A stretch of 64,000 nucleotides of DNA from Luteibacter sp. GTDB taxonomy: Bacteria; Pseudomonadota; Gammaproteobacteria; Xanthomonadales; Rhodanobacteraceae. The position numbers and the translations under genes are program-made. The notes beneath the pieces are model-generated. The model was not told the origin of the DNA. It searched no databases and saw only the letters and a list, made by a program, of their open reading frames with translations. The stretch covers positions 1-64,000 of the forward strand of contig NZ_WNDO01000020.1 of assembly GCF_009912395.1 (NCBI RefSeq), written 5' to 3'. The stretch's first letter is position 1. The number at the start of each line of letters is the position of its first letter. Positions 1 through 7,531 of the stretch are shown in pieces.

Positions 1-3
1 CGT

Positions 4-93
4 TTAGCCGCGTCCGGAAGGGCTCCGGGACGTCCGTGGACCGCGTGGGTCGGGCGGTGGGTGTGAGAATGCCTTAGACTTTGGCTTAGCCAT
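4..93 (-). CDS. candidate 29-residue small ORF
   Basis: An ATG at 93 is preceded on the minus strand by AGGAG with six bases of spacing and opens a 29-codon frame ending in TAA at the window edge. The product would be basic and rich in proline, serine and arginine; I recognise no family. Two hairpins lie upstream of it (123-156 and 181-217), so it may instead be a leader peptide or chance. The good ribosome site is the only real support. Confidence 0.25.
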   Translation of the reverse strand: MAKPKSKAFSHPPPDPRGPRTSRSPSGRG

Positions 94-122
94 CGTCAAC
101 TCCTATGGTTGATTGCTGGTTA

Positions 123-156
123 GCGGGTCAGAGGTGGTGGTACACCTCTGGCCCGC
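123..156. other. strong hairpin, 14-bp stem
   Basis: GCGGGTCAGAGGTG at 123-136 pairs with CACCTCTGGCCCGC at 143-156, with one G-T wobble and a six-base loop. No T-run follows on either strand, so it is not a typical intrinsic terminator. It lies 30 bases upstream of the small minus-strand ORF and could be its leader structure. Confidence 0.5.
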
Positions 157-180
157 GCTTCTTACCGCTTACGAGCGATG

Positions 181-217
181 GTTGTTTGCCGACACGTGAC
201 ACGAACCCGCAAACAAC
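181..217. other. 9-bp inverted repeat with 19-base spacer
   Basis: GTTGTTTGC at 181-189 and GCAAACAAC at 209-217 are perfect inverted arms. The spacer contains the self-complementary-looking CACGTG core. It could be an operator or an RNA stem. I see no gene that it clearly serves, apart from the small minus-strand frame at 4-93. Confidence 0.4.
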
Positions 218-275
218 GCGTGCACGGTAGCAAATTACGTGCGTGCTTGCATATGGAAGGATTCTGAAAAACGCT

Positions 276-349
276 GCGCGCTTGCGCGCGATCACACGTT
301 ATCGATGACCTGGCCCGCTACGCGGGATCGCGCGCAAGCGCGCTCCTAC
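276..349. repeat. REP element (family 1), two inverted arms
   Basis: The left arm GCGCGCTTGCGCGCGAT (276-292) and the right arm ending in GCGCGCTCCTAC (to 349) face each other across about 35 bases. The same arms recur at 15663, 21736, 22506, 32377, 34481, 35905 and 59241. The left arm here has lost its outer GTAGGA end. Confidence 0.85.
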
Positions 350-360
350 AAGTCACCTCA

Positions 361-595
361 CCGTCGTTCCTGCGCACGCAGGAACCTAGCACCTCGGTTC
401 ACCAGCAACATGACGACGCTGCATCGGCCTTTACGTAGGTAACGCACTCGCGACAACCCATCGCATCGCGCTGGATTCCAGCGCCTCGGTTCACCAGCAA
501 CACGTCGACGCTTCATCGGCTTTTACGTAGGTGACGTACTCGCGACAACCCACTGCATCGCCCTGGGTTCCAGCGTGCGCTGGAACGACGTGAGG
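361..595. repeat. intergenic repeat family 2, two copies
   Basis: Two diverged copies of an element also found at 37738-37876, 47290-47725 and 62400-62540. Each copy has a GTTCC-type hairpin, then CGGTTCACCAGCA, a CATCGGC(C)TTTACGTAGG stretch, CGCGACAACCCA and another GTTCC hairpin. Frames through it give the spurious 'PAHAGTQ'-type peptides often mis-annotated as proteins, so I call no gene here. Confidence 0.75.
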
Positions 596-645
596 GGGTT
601 TGTAGGTTGCCTCGCTGTTTGCGCGCCCTCCACGTCGCGGGCAGG

Positions 646-724
646 TTGGCCCTTGGGGCCGCCTGAGCAGAGGGCCGTGTAACGGCCCGCTCCGAAGGAC
701 TGCGCCGAAGGCCCCAAGGGCCAA
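646..724. other. nested inverted-repeat element
   Basis: TTGGCCCTTGGGGCC (646-660) and GGCCCCAAGGGCCAA (710-724) are perfect 15-bp inverted arms. Between them GGGCCGT/ACGGCCC (672-688) forms a second perfect hairpin with a three-base loop. The whole could fold as a branched 79-nucleotide structure on either strand. I see no second copy in this window and no gene inside. Confidence 0.55.
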
Positions 725-758
725 TCCGCCCGGGGCACAACGTAACGTCCGAGCGCAA

Positions 759-798
759 AGCGGCGAACGCCGCTAAACACACGAGCCGCGCAGCGGCT
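759..798. other. two adjacent small hairpins
   Basis: AGCGGCG/CGCCGCT (759-774) and AGCCGC/GCGGCT (784-798) are short perfect hairpins in tandem. They continue the structured, gene-free stretch that starts at about 600. Nothing else is recognisable between 725 and 840. Confidence 0.35.
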
Positions 799-860
799 AA
801 CCGCATCCCCCTCCCGTGGTACCATCGCGCCATCATCCTTCCCATAGAGGTACTCGTCCA

Positions 861-920
861 ATGCGCCAGTGATGCCGCCGTTACCAACGGCCAGGAAGTC
901 CGCCCCCACGGGCGTCTTTT
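861..920 (+). promoter_or_regulatory. possible attenuator leader of the ABC-F gene
   Basis: A minimal frame ATG-CGC-CAG-TGA lies at 861-872. It is followed by a hairpin GCCGTT/AACGGC (877-891) and then a short stem CGCCC/GGGCG (901-914) with TCTTTT after it, which looks like a weak terminator. The arrangement recalls the small upstream ORFs known for some ABC-F genes. Evidence is visual only and the stems are short. Confidence 0.25.
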
Positions 921-941
921 CGCATCCCTGGAATTCATCGC

Positions 942-2552
942 ATGACGACTACTCTTCTGACGCTCGATAGCGTCTCGTATGTCTTGCCGGACGGCCGCGC
1001 ACTGTTCTCCGGACTCGACTTCTCCTTCGACACCACACCCACGGGCCTCGTCGGACGCAATGGCGTAGGCAAGAGCGTGCTCGCACGCTTGCTGGCCGGC
1101 CAACTCACGCCAGCGGGTGGCCGCGTCGTGGCGCACGGCGTGGTGCACTACCTTGCACAGGACATCCCTCGCGATGTCGGACTTACCGTGGCGGATATCG
1201 CGGGACAGGGCGATATCGTCCGTGCGCTCGCTCGCATCGAAGCAGGAAGCAGTGATCCCAACGACTTCGACACCGTAGGAGATCGATGGGACGTGGCGCG
1301 TCGTCTCGGCGACGAACTGGCACGGCATGGACTCGATTATCTGGATGGCGCCACAGCAGCCTCGTCGCTGAGTGGTGGCGAAGCCACACGTGTCGCCCTG
1401 GTGGGTGCATTCCTGTCTGACGTGGACATGCTGATTCTGGATGAGCCCAGTAACCATCTCGATCACGCTTCCCGGCAGGCGCTTGTAGAACGGCTCATGG
1501 CATGGGATCGGGGCCTGATCGTCGTCAGTCATGATCGCGCCCTACTCCGTCGCATGGAGCGCATCGTCGAATTGTCCGAGCAAGGGTTACGTGCTTACGG
1601 CGGCAACTACGATGATTACGCGCAAGCTCGCGACGCGGAGCGCGACGCCGCAGCGAACCAGTTGGCCCAACGCAAGGCAGAGCGGCGACGCGAGGAACGG
1701 TTATTGCGAGAGCGCACTGAACGCGCCGAACGTCGACAGGCGCGCGGTGCCCGTGAGGGACGCGAAGCCAACCAGGCGCCAATCTTGCTCGGTCGGCGCA
1801 AAGAGGGGGCGGAAAACTCCGCTGCGCGTTTGCGCGAACAGAACGAGCGCAGCCGCGAAACGCTGGATCAGCGTGTACGTGATGCCGCCATGCGCGTGGA
1901 CCGACGCCCTGCCCTGCATATGGCGACGTCGTCCACCGGTGAAGGGCCGCAACGCGTGGCGCTTCTGGATAACGTGGTCTTGCCTTATGTAAGGGGTGAC
2001 GCGCGTGCGATCTCGTTGACCATCCTCGCCGGACAGCGCATCGGCGTCGTAGGCTCGAACGGCTCAGGGAAGTCCACCCTGCTACGTGTGCTGGCCGGGA
2101 TGCTTGCGCCCTTGCAGGGTGAGCGCCACGTGCCCGTGCCGGTCGCATGGCTCGATCAACGACTGGAAGGCCTCGATCCGGCGCGATCCCTTGTCGATAC
2201 CATGACGGACGATCAGCCGGGCATCGACGAAGGCGCGTTGCGCAGCCGGCTCGCCCTGATGGGGCTCGACGCGCACGCGGCCATCTCACCCAGCGGATCG
2301 CTCAGCGGCGGCCAGCGCCTCGCCGCCTGTCTCGCACGGGGCATCCTCGCCGATCCTCCTGTGCGGCTCCTGCTACTGGACGAACCGGGCAACCACCTCG
2401 ATCTTCCCGCCCTCGAAGCGCTGGAAGACATGCTGCGCCACTACGACGGAAGCCTCGTCGTGGTCTCCCACGACGAGGTGTTCCTGGAGCGGATCGCGCT
2501 GACCCACCGCCTGGAGGTCAGCCCGGATGGCTGGACGCTGGAGCCCTGCTGA
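942..2552 (+). CDS. ABC-F family ATPase
   Basis: The protein is 536 residues with two ABC ATPase domains and no membrane segment, the ABC-F layout. Walker A is GRNGVGKS (38-45), signature LSGGE (143-147) and Walker B LILDEP (about 163-169). The second set is GSNGSGKS (371-378), LSGGQ (454-458) and LLLLDEP. A highly charged Arg/Glu/Ala linker (about 230-330) joins the domains. Known ABC-F proteins act on the ribosome as translation factors or give resistance to ribosome-targeting antibiotics. Which applies cannot be told from sequence; the closest general type is Uup/YheS-like. The ribosome site before the ATG is weak. It converges on the beta-galactosidase gene with only nine bases between the stops. 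Confidence 0.88.
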   Translation: MTTTLLTLDSVSYVLPDGRALFSGLDFSFDTTPTGLVGRNGVGKSVLARLLAGQLTPAGGRVVAHGVVHYLAQDIPRDVGLTVADIAGQGDIVRALARIEAGSSDPNDFDTVGDRWDVARRLGDELARHGLDYLDGATAASSLSGGEATRVALVGAFLSDVDMLILDEPSNHLDHASRQALVERLMAWDRGLIVVSHDRALLRRMERIVELSEQGLRAYGGNYDDYAQARDAERDAAANQLAQRKAERRREERLLRERTERAERRQARGAREGREANQAPILLGRRKEGAENSAARLREQNERSRETLDQRVRDAAMRVDRRPALHMATSSTGEGPQRVALLDNVVLPYVRGDARAISLTILAGQRIGVVGSNGSGKSTLLRVLAGMLAPLQGERHVPVPVAWLDQRLEGLDPARSLVDTMTDDQPGIDEGALRSRLALMGLDAHAAISPSGSLSGGQRLAACLARGILADPPVRLLLLDEPGNHLDLPALEALEDMLRHYDGSLVVVSHDEVFLERIALTHRLEVSPDGWTLEPC

Positions 2553-2561
2553 AGGCTAGCG

Positions 2562-4394
2562 TCAGCGCGTGGAGAACACCGGATCGCGCAATCCAGCCAG
2601 CTTGCCGGCCGATTTTTCGCCCATCTCCAGCACAACTACGTCGTGACGTCCCTTGCGCAGCCATTCGGCGGGCACGAACAGGGTCTGCTGGGGGCCGATG
2701 TTCCAGTAGCGACCAAGGTGGTGGCCATTGATCCAGACGTGGCCCTGCGACCAGCCGCGCATGTCGATGAAGCTACCGCCGGCAACCTTGTCCAGTGCGA
2801 AGCCACCGCGCAGGAAGCGCGGGCCCTTCGCGTCGAGGCCGGGGTGGAACGGCAGGGTCGACAGATCGTTCAGGGGTAGCGGATAGACCTGCCACTGCGA
2901 GAGCACGTCCTTGCCGATACTCACTTCGTGACGCAGGCCCTTGTACTCGTCGGGCACGGCCGAACCGAAGTTGACGCGGCCCATGTTCTCGACGAGCAGG
3001 TCGAGGGTATCGCCCTGCTTCAGCGGCGTGGCTAGGGTGCGCTGCCCCAACCGCCGATCGAGCGTGCCGCGCGGCTGGCCGTCGACCAGGACCGTGGCGA
3101 AATCGCGTACTGCGCCGACATTGAGGTCGCCCTTCACGTCGGCGTCGAGACGCTTGCAATAAAGGATCAGGCCGTAGTTCTGGTCGAAGGCTTCCATCGG
3201 CCGGACACGCACCGACGCCTGCGGCTTCGACAAGGCGGGCAGCGCGTCCAGCAGCGAAACCGACGCGTCGAGATTGAACGTCGGGATCGCCATCGTCGGC
3301 GAGGACGCGGGCAGCTTCGGCAGCGTCTCGCCGGGACTCAGGTGGGCACCAATGAGTTTGCGCAAGGCCATGTACTTTGGCGTGAGGCGCCCGGCTTCGT
3401 CGATCGGTGCATCGTAGTCGTAGCTGGTGGTTACCGGCTTGTAGACGTGGTCTTCCTCGTTGGCCCCGGCCATCCAGCCGAAGTTGGTGCCGCCATCGAC
3501 CATGTACAGGTTGAACGACACCTTGTTGTCGATGAACCAGCCCACCGCGCTTGTCGCCACCGCCGTGGTACGTGTCTGGTGCGGCTCGCCCCAGCGGTCG
3601 TACCAGCCGGACCAGTATTCGCCGGTCATCTTCGGGTAGCCCTTCAGGTACGGCGCCGATTCGTCGAAGGCTTCCTTCGCGTCGGCGGCATCGCCATCGA
3701 AGTTGATCACCGGCAGCAGGCCCGGCAGGGTGCCGGGCTCCATGCGACCGGGGCCCGGTCCATTGGACATGAACAGGGGTACGTCGAAACCGGCGTCGAC
3801 GATCTGCTTGTGGATCGCTTCGAGGTAGTCGCGATCCTCGCCATAGGAGCCGTATTCGTTTTCGACCTGCACCATCACGATGTTGCCGCCGTGACTGGAG
3901 AGCAGCGGCTCGAGCTCCTTGTGCAGGCGCTTGAACCAGGCGTCGGTGGCGGCGAGGAAACGCGGATCGTAGCTGCGCACGCGAAGTCCCGGCGTGCGCA
4001 GGAGCCACGCCGGGAAGCCGCCGAAATTCCACTCGGCGTACACATACGGGCCCGGACGCAGGATCACGTCGAGGCCTTCTTCCTTCGCGATGCGCACGAA
4101 GGATGCGATGTCGCCGTCGCCCGAGAAGTCGAACTTCCCGGGCTCGGGCTCGTTGACGTTCCAGAAGGCGTAGGTGGTGATCGTATTGAGGCCCATCGCC
4201 TTGGCCTTGCGCAGTCGATCGCGCCAGGCCTCGTGCGGTATCCGGGGGTAATGCATCTCTCCCGAACGGACCAGCCAGGGCTTGCCGTCCCTGACGAAAT
4301 GGTCGCCATCGATCGCCAGCGGCGACCCGGCCCACGACGGCATCGCCAACGCCATGGCGACGCCGGCCAATACGCTCACTACCCTACCCTTCAT
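2562..4394 (-). CDS. GH35 beta-galactosidase, exported
   Basis: This 610-residue protein has a signal peptide (about 1-22, ending near SWAGS) and a GH35 TIM barrel. VENEYG places the acid/base at Glu180 and MTGEYWSGW the nucleophile at Glu259, both intact. Beta-sandwich domains follow from about 400. GH35 enzymes remove terminal beta-galactose, often beta-1,3-linked. It is last in the minus-strand run. Its AGGGG ribosome site overlaps the stop codon of the upstream TonB receptor gene, so translation is probably coupled. With the GH-D glycosidase upstream it would strip beta-galactose from galactosaminide-containing glycans. Location is likely periplasmic. Confidence 0.93.
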   Translation of the reverse strand: MKGRVVSVLAGVAMALAMPSWAGSPLAIDGDHFVRDGKPWLVRSGEMHYPRIPHEAWRDRLRKAKAMGLNTITTYAFWNVNEPEPGKFDFSGDGDIASFVRIAKEEGLDVILRPGPYVYAEWNFGGFPAWLLRTPGLRVRSYDPRFLAATDAWFKRLHKELEPLLSSHGGNIVMVQVENEYGSYGEDRDYLEAIHKQIVDAGFDVPLFMSNGPGPGRMEPGTLPGLLPVINFDGDAADAKEAFDESAPYLKGYPKMTGEYWSGWYDRWGEPHQTRTTAVATSAVGWFIDNKVSFNLYMVDGGTNFGWMAGANEEDHVYKPVTTSYDYDAPIDEAGRLTPKYMALRKLIGAHLSPGETLPKLPASSPTMAIPTFNLDASVSLLDALPALSKPQASVRVRPMEAFDQNYGLILYCKRLDADVKGDLNVGAVRDFATVLVDGQPRGTLDRRLGQRTLATPLKQGDTLDLLVENMGRVNFGSAVPDEYKGLRHEVSIGKDVLSQWQVYPLPLNDLSTLPFHPGLDAKGPRFLRGGFALDKVAGGSFIDMRGWSQGHVWINGHHLGRYWNIGPQQTLFVPAEWLRKGRHDVVVLEMGEKSAGKLAGLRDPVFSTR

Positions 4395-4404
4395 CGATCA
4401 CCCC

Positions 4405-7401
4405 TTAATAGTCGTACGTGACGGAAAAACGGACGTAACGAGGGTCCTGCAGCACCAGAGGCGTAGGGTACAACGGATTGGGGGAGGCGGTGGCGTCCAG
4501 GTAGTAGTGCGGGTTGATGTTGAGGGCGACCTGGTTGTTGGTAACGTTAAAGATATCCAGGTGGAACCCAAGCTTGTTGCCCGCGAAGGCCGGCGCATAC
4601 TTCACGCCAAGGTCGAGCTGGCGCTGCCAGGGCATGTTGCCCGTGGAGCCCGGAGGCGCCGGGCGGCCATTGCAGAAGTGGTAGTTGGAGTTGTAGCCCG
4701 CCGGGTCCTCGTTGTTCGGCCCGAACAGACCCAGGCACACGGCCGGGCTGCCGGAGATCAGCGCGAGGTTCGCCGAGACCAGCCATTCCGGTGTCACCTG
4801 GTAATAGCCATACAATTTCAACTGGTGCTTGTGGTTGTTGCCTTGCAGGCCGCCGCTGTAGGTCATCAGCTGGCCGAAGTCCCAGTCCTCGGACTGCGAC
4901 GGGCCATTGGATTGCACGTTCGACTGGGTCAGGCCTTCGGTGTTGCCGTAGCTGCGCGAGAAGGTGTAATCCACGCGGCCGTACCATTTGCCGTCGAAGG
5001 GGTGTTCGAGGAAGGCGTCCAGACCGTAGTAGTTGCGCTTGAGCCGGGGAAAGTCGAGCTGGTCGCGGGTGAGCTTCACGTCGTGCGCCCCACCGGCCGC
5101 GTCGAGCACCACGAAGGTGTTGCCCTTGCCGCCGTTGACCAGGTAGCAACTGTTGACCGAGGCCGCCTGCACGCCCTGCGCGCGGGCTGCGTCCTTGATG
5201 CGGTCCACGTCACAGAAGTCGTCGATGGCGGTGCGCAGCACGCGCCGCGAGAGCTTGGCGCCGTACACCCATTGGTCGCCCATGCTCTTGCTGAAGCCGA
5301 GCATGTATTCGTCCTGGTACTCCGACTTCAGCCCCTTGGCGGTGACCGTGCGTGGATCGGGCAGGATACCGAAGGCGTTGTTGGCGGAGACGGGGCCGGA
5401 CATCTGGGTCAGCCCGATGGGCAGGCCTTCGGGCGAGATACCGGAATACGTGAAATATTGCGTGGTGCTCGTATAGGCGCCCGCCGCGCTGAGCGCCGGA
5501 GCCAGCGGCGAACCGAGGAAGTAGCGTCCCACGTTGCCGTACACCTTGAACGAGGCGTCACCATTGACGTCCCAGCTGAAGCCCAGGCGCGGCGCCCACT
5601 GTGGCTTCGTCTGTGCGATATAGGCCTGGCCGTTGGCGTTGTAGTTGGTGAACTGGTCGTTGCGCAGGCCCAGCGAAAGCAGCAGGCGGTCGTTCACCTG
5701 CCACTGGTCCTCGATGTACTGCGCGCGTTGGCGCGAGCGCACACTCGCGACCGAGGACGACACGTTCTTCATCACGTAGTAGCCGCCCGCCCCGTTCGGG
5801 AACGCGCCGGGCGCACCGACGCCCAGCTTCGGCGCGAGGGCGTTGCCGGGATTGGTCGTGTAGCCGTACGACCAGGAATACCCCGGACCGGCTGTCTTCG
5901 AACCCTGGTCGACGGCCTGCGAATCCAGGTTGTCGATACCGGCCGTGATCGTGTGGTCGCCGATGGCCCAGGCCAGCGACACGCGCAGGTTCGACGAGCG
6001 ATTGCCCTGACCGGGGTCGTAGATGCTCGATACCGTCTGGCCCATCGTGCGCGGCGAGCCACCGGTGTAGAGCGGGTTCTGGTTCTGCGTGCCGCTGATA
6101 TAGGTCAGGCCGTCGTTGTAGCCCACCGGCAGCACGTAGTTGCTCGTGCGCATCTTGCCGTACTGGGCCGAGAGGGTCAGCGCGTCGGTGAGGTAGCCCG
6201 TGTACTTGGCGTTCCACAATGTGCCACCACGCTTCACGTCATCGGAGTGGCCCAGCAGGTCGCCGCGACTCAGCGCGTTGTAGTCGTAGCGATAGATGTC
6301 GCCGCTGGTCTGGCGCTTGTTGGAGGCGCCGGTGAGTTCGAGGATGTTGTTGTCGTCGATGTTCCAGTCGAGCTTGCCGTACCACTTGGGCATTTTGTAC
6401 GTGTACGAGGTATAGGGACTGGTCGAGGTCACGTCGCCCAGACGCTTGCCTTCGCTCTTGGCCCATTCGGCGCTGGCGAAGAAGAACAGCTTGTCCTTGA
6501 CCAGCGGGCCGCCGACATAGGCGTCATACACCGTGTTCCAGGTGGTGTTCTTGCTGCGTGGTACGTACAGCGAACCGGCGACCGGTACCGGTGGCAGGCC
6601 ATTCTGGTAATAGGTGTTGTTGTAAGACGCACGCGTCGAGGCCGGGTCCCAGCTGACCTTGCCACCGAAATGCCAGTCGTTGCTGCCACGCTTGCCGACC
6701 ATGTTGAGCACGCCGCCGTCGGAGCGACCGTACTGGGCGCTGTAGCCGCCGGTATAGACCTGCTCCTGCTCGATCGAACCGTACGGCAGCGTCAGGCCAC
6801 CGGCGGACTGCAACGGGTCCGTCGTGTTGAAGCCATTGATGTAGTACGCGTTCTCGTTGGCGGCCGAACCGCCGAAGCTGATCAGCGAATTGCCCGTCTC
6901 ACTGGTGAAGCCACCGGCATTGCCAACGACACCCGGTGCAAGCCTCGCCACCGATTCGGCCGAGAAACCCAGCGGCAGGCGCGCCATCTGCTGGGACGTG
7001 ATGACGGTGCGCGAATCGACACTGGTCACGTCGATCGGCGGGATCGCGTTGGCCGATACGGAGACGCCTTCGAGGTTCTGCGCCGGGCCGGCGGCCTGGA
7101 AGGACACGTCGGTGGCGACACCCACCCGCAAGGTCACGTTGGCGCGGGACTGCACGGCGGCACCGCCCTTGCGCAAGGTCACCGTATAACTGCCCAGCGG
7201 TAGCTGGGGAATGGCGTAGCGGCCCCTGGCGTCGATCGGCACGTCGCGCTGGAAGCCGGTATCGCTTTCGATATGCACACTGTCACCGGTGTCCGGCGCC
7301 ACGCTGCCAGCGATGCTGCCTGTGGTGGACTGCGCGAAGGCATGCCCCGCCGCCAGCCCGACCGCGATCATCAACGCCAGCCTACACTTTCGGTACCTCA
7401 T
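4405..7401 (-). CDS. TonB-dependent receptor with carboxypeptidase-like N-domain
   Basis: This is an outer-membrane receptor of 998 residues. After a signal peptide (1-23, cut near HAFA-Q) comes a short carboxypeptidase-regulatory-like fold (about 25-105), then a plug domain (about 115-225) and a 22-strand-type barrel ending in aromatic YVRFSVTYDY. This is the Oar/SusC-like type used for glycan or large-substrate import. It lies between two exported glycosidases, so the likely cargo is a galactoside or galactosaminide oligosaccharide; that is inference. A GGGGAGA ribosome site precedes the ATG. No SusD-like partner lies next to it. Confidence 0.93.
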   Translation of the reverse strand: MRYRKCRLALMIAVGLAAGHAFAQSTTGSIAGSVAPDTGDSVHIESDTGFQRDVPIDARGRYAIPQLPLGSYTVTLRKGGAAVQSRANVTLRVGVATDVSFQAAGPAQNLEGVSVSANAIPPIDVTSVDSRTVITSQQMARLPLGFSAESVARLAPGVVGNAGGFTSETGNSLISFGGSAANENAYYINGFNTTDPLQSAGGLTLPYGSIEQEQVYTGGYSAQYGRSDGGVLNMVGKRGSNDWHFGGKVSWDPASTRASYNNTYYQNGLPPVPVAGSLYVPRSKNTTWNTVYDAYVGGPLVKDKLFFFASAEWAKSEGKRLGDVTSTSPYTSYTYKMPKWYGKLDWNIDDNNILELTGASNKRQTSGDIYRYDYNALSRGDLLGHSDDVKRGGTLWNAKYTGYLTDALTLSAQYGKMRTSNYVLPVGYNDGLTYISGTQNQNPLYTGGSPRTMGQTVSSIYDPGQGNRSSNLRVSLAWAIGDHTITAGIDNLDSQAVDQGSKTAGPGYSWSYGYTTNPGNALAPKLGVGAPGAFPNGAGGYYVMKNVSSSVASVRSRQRAQYIEDQWQVNDRLLLSLGLRNDQFTNYNANGQAYIAQTKPQWAPRLGFSWDVNGDASFKVYGNVGRYFLGSPLAPALSAAGAYTSTTQYFTYSGISPEGLPIGLTQMSGPVSANNAFGILPDPRTVTAKGLKSEYQDEYMLGFSKSMGDQWVYGAKLSRRVLRTAIDDFCDVDRIKDAARAQGVQAASVNSCYLVNGGKGNTFVVLDAAGGAHDVKLTRDQLDFPRLKRNYYGLDAFLEHPFDGKWYGRVDYTFSRSYGNTEGLTQSNVQSNGPSQSEDWDFGQLMTYSGGLQGNNHKHQLKLYGYYQVTPEWLVSANLALISGSPAVCLGLFGPNNEDPAGYNSNYHFCNGRPAPPGSTGNMPWQRQLDLGVKYAPAFAGNKLGFHLDIFNVTNNQVALNINPHYYLDATASPNPLYPTPLVLQDPRYVRFSVTYDY

Positions 7402-7505
7402 CGTTTGTCTCCCCGGTGTGGATGCCCTGATCGGCCTGCCCTGATCGAGGCAAAAGCCGGCCCACCGCGGCGTCTCCCCCGCGTTGCGATGAGCCAGCGA
7501 TGGAT

Positions 7506-7527
7506 GCGCTCCCGGGATCGGGAGCGC
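7506..7527 (-). other. 9-bp hairpin after the GH-D glycosidase gene
   Basis: GCGCTCCCG and CGGGAGCGC are perfect arms around a four-base loop, four bases past the stop codon of the upstream gene in the direction of transcription. There is no T-run. It lies in the 130-base gap before the TonB receptor gene, the only sizeable gap in this run, so it could trim the transcript or partly attenuate it. Confidence 0.4.
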
Positions 7528-7531
7528 GGTG

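Noticed and set aside
361-940. Possible small proteins overlapping the left-edge repeats (frames with 'PAHAGTQ'-type peptides)
   Set aside because: These frames run through family 2 and REP repeats and recur wherever the repeats occur; no ribosome sites or domain features.
4282-7203. A 973-codon open frame on the plus strand antisense to the TonB receptor gene
   Set aside because: Biased, repetitive Arg/Val/His-rich translation without motifs; it is an artefact of GC-rich third positions in the real minus-strand gene. The same holds for long antisense frames at 28873-30708, 30284-32356 and 32582-34516.
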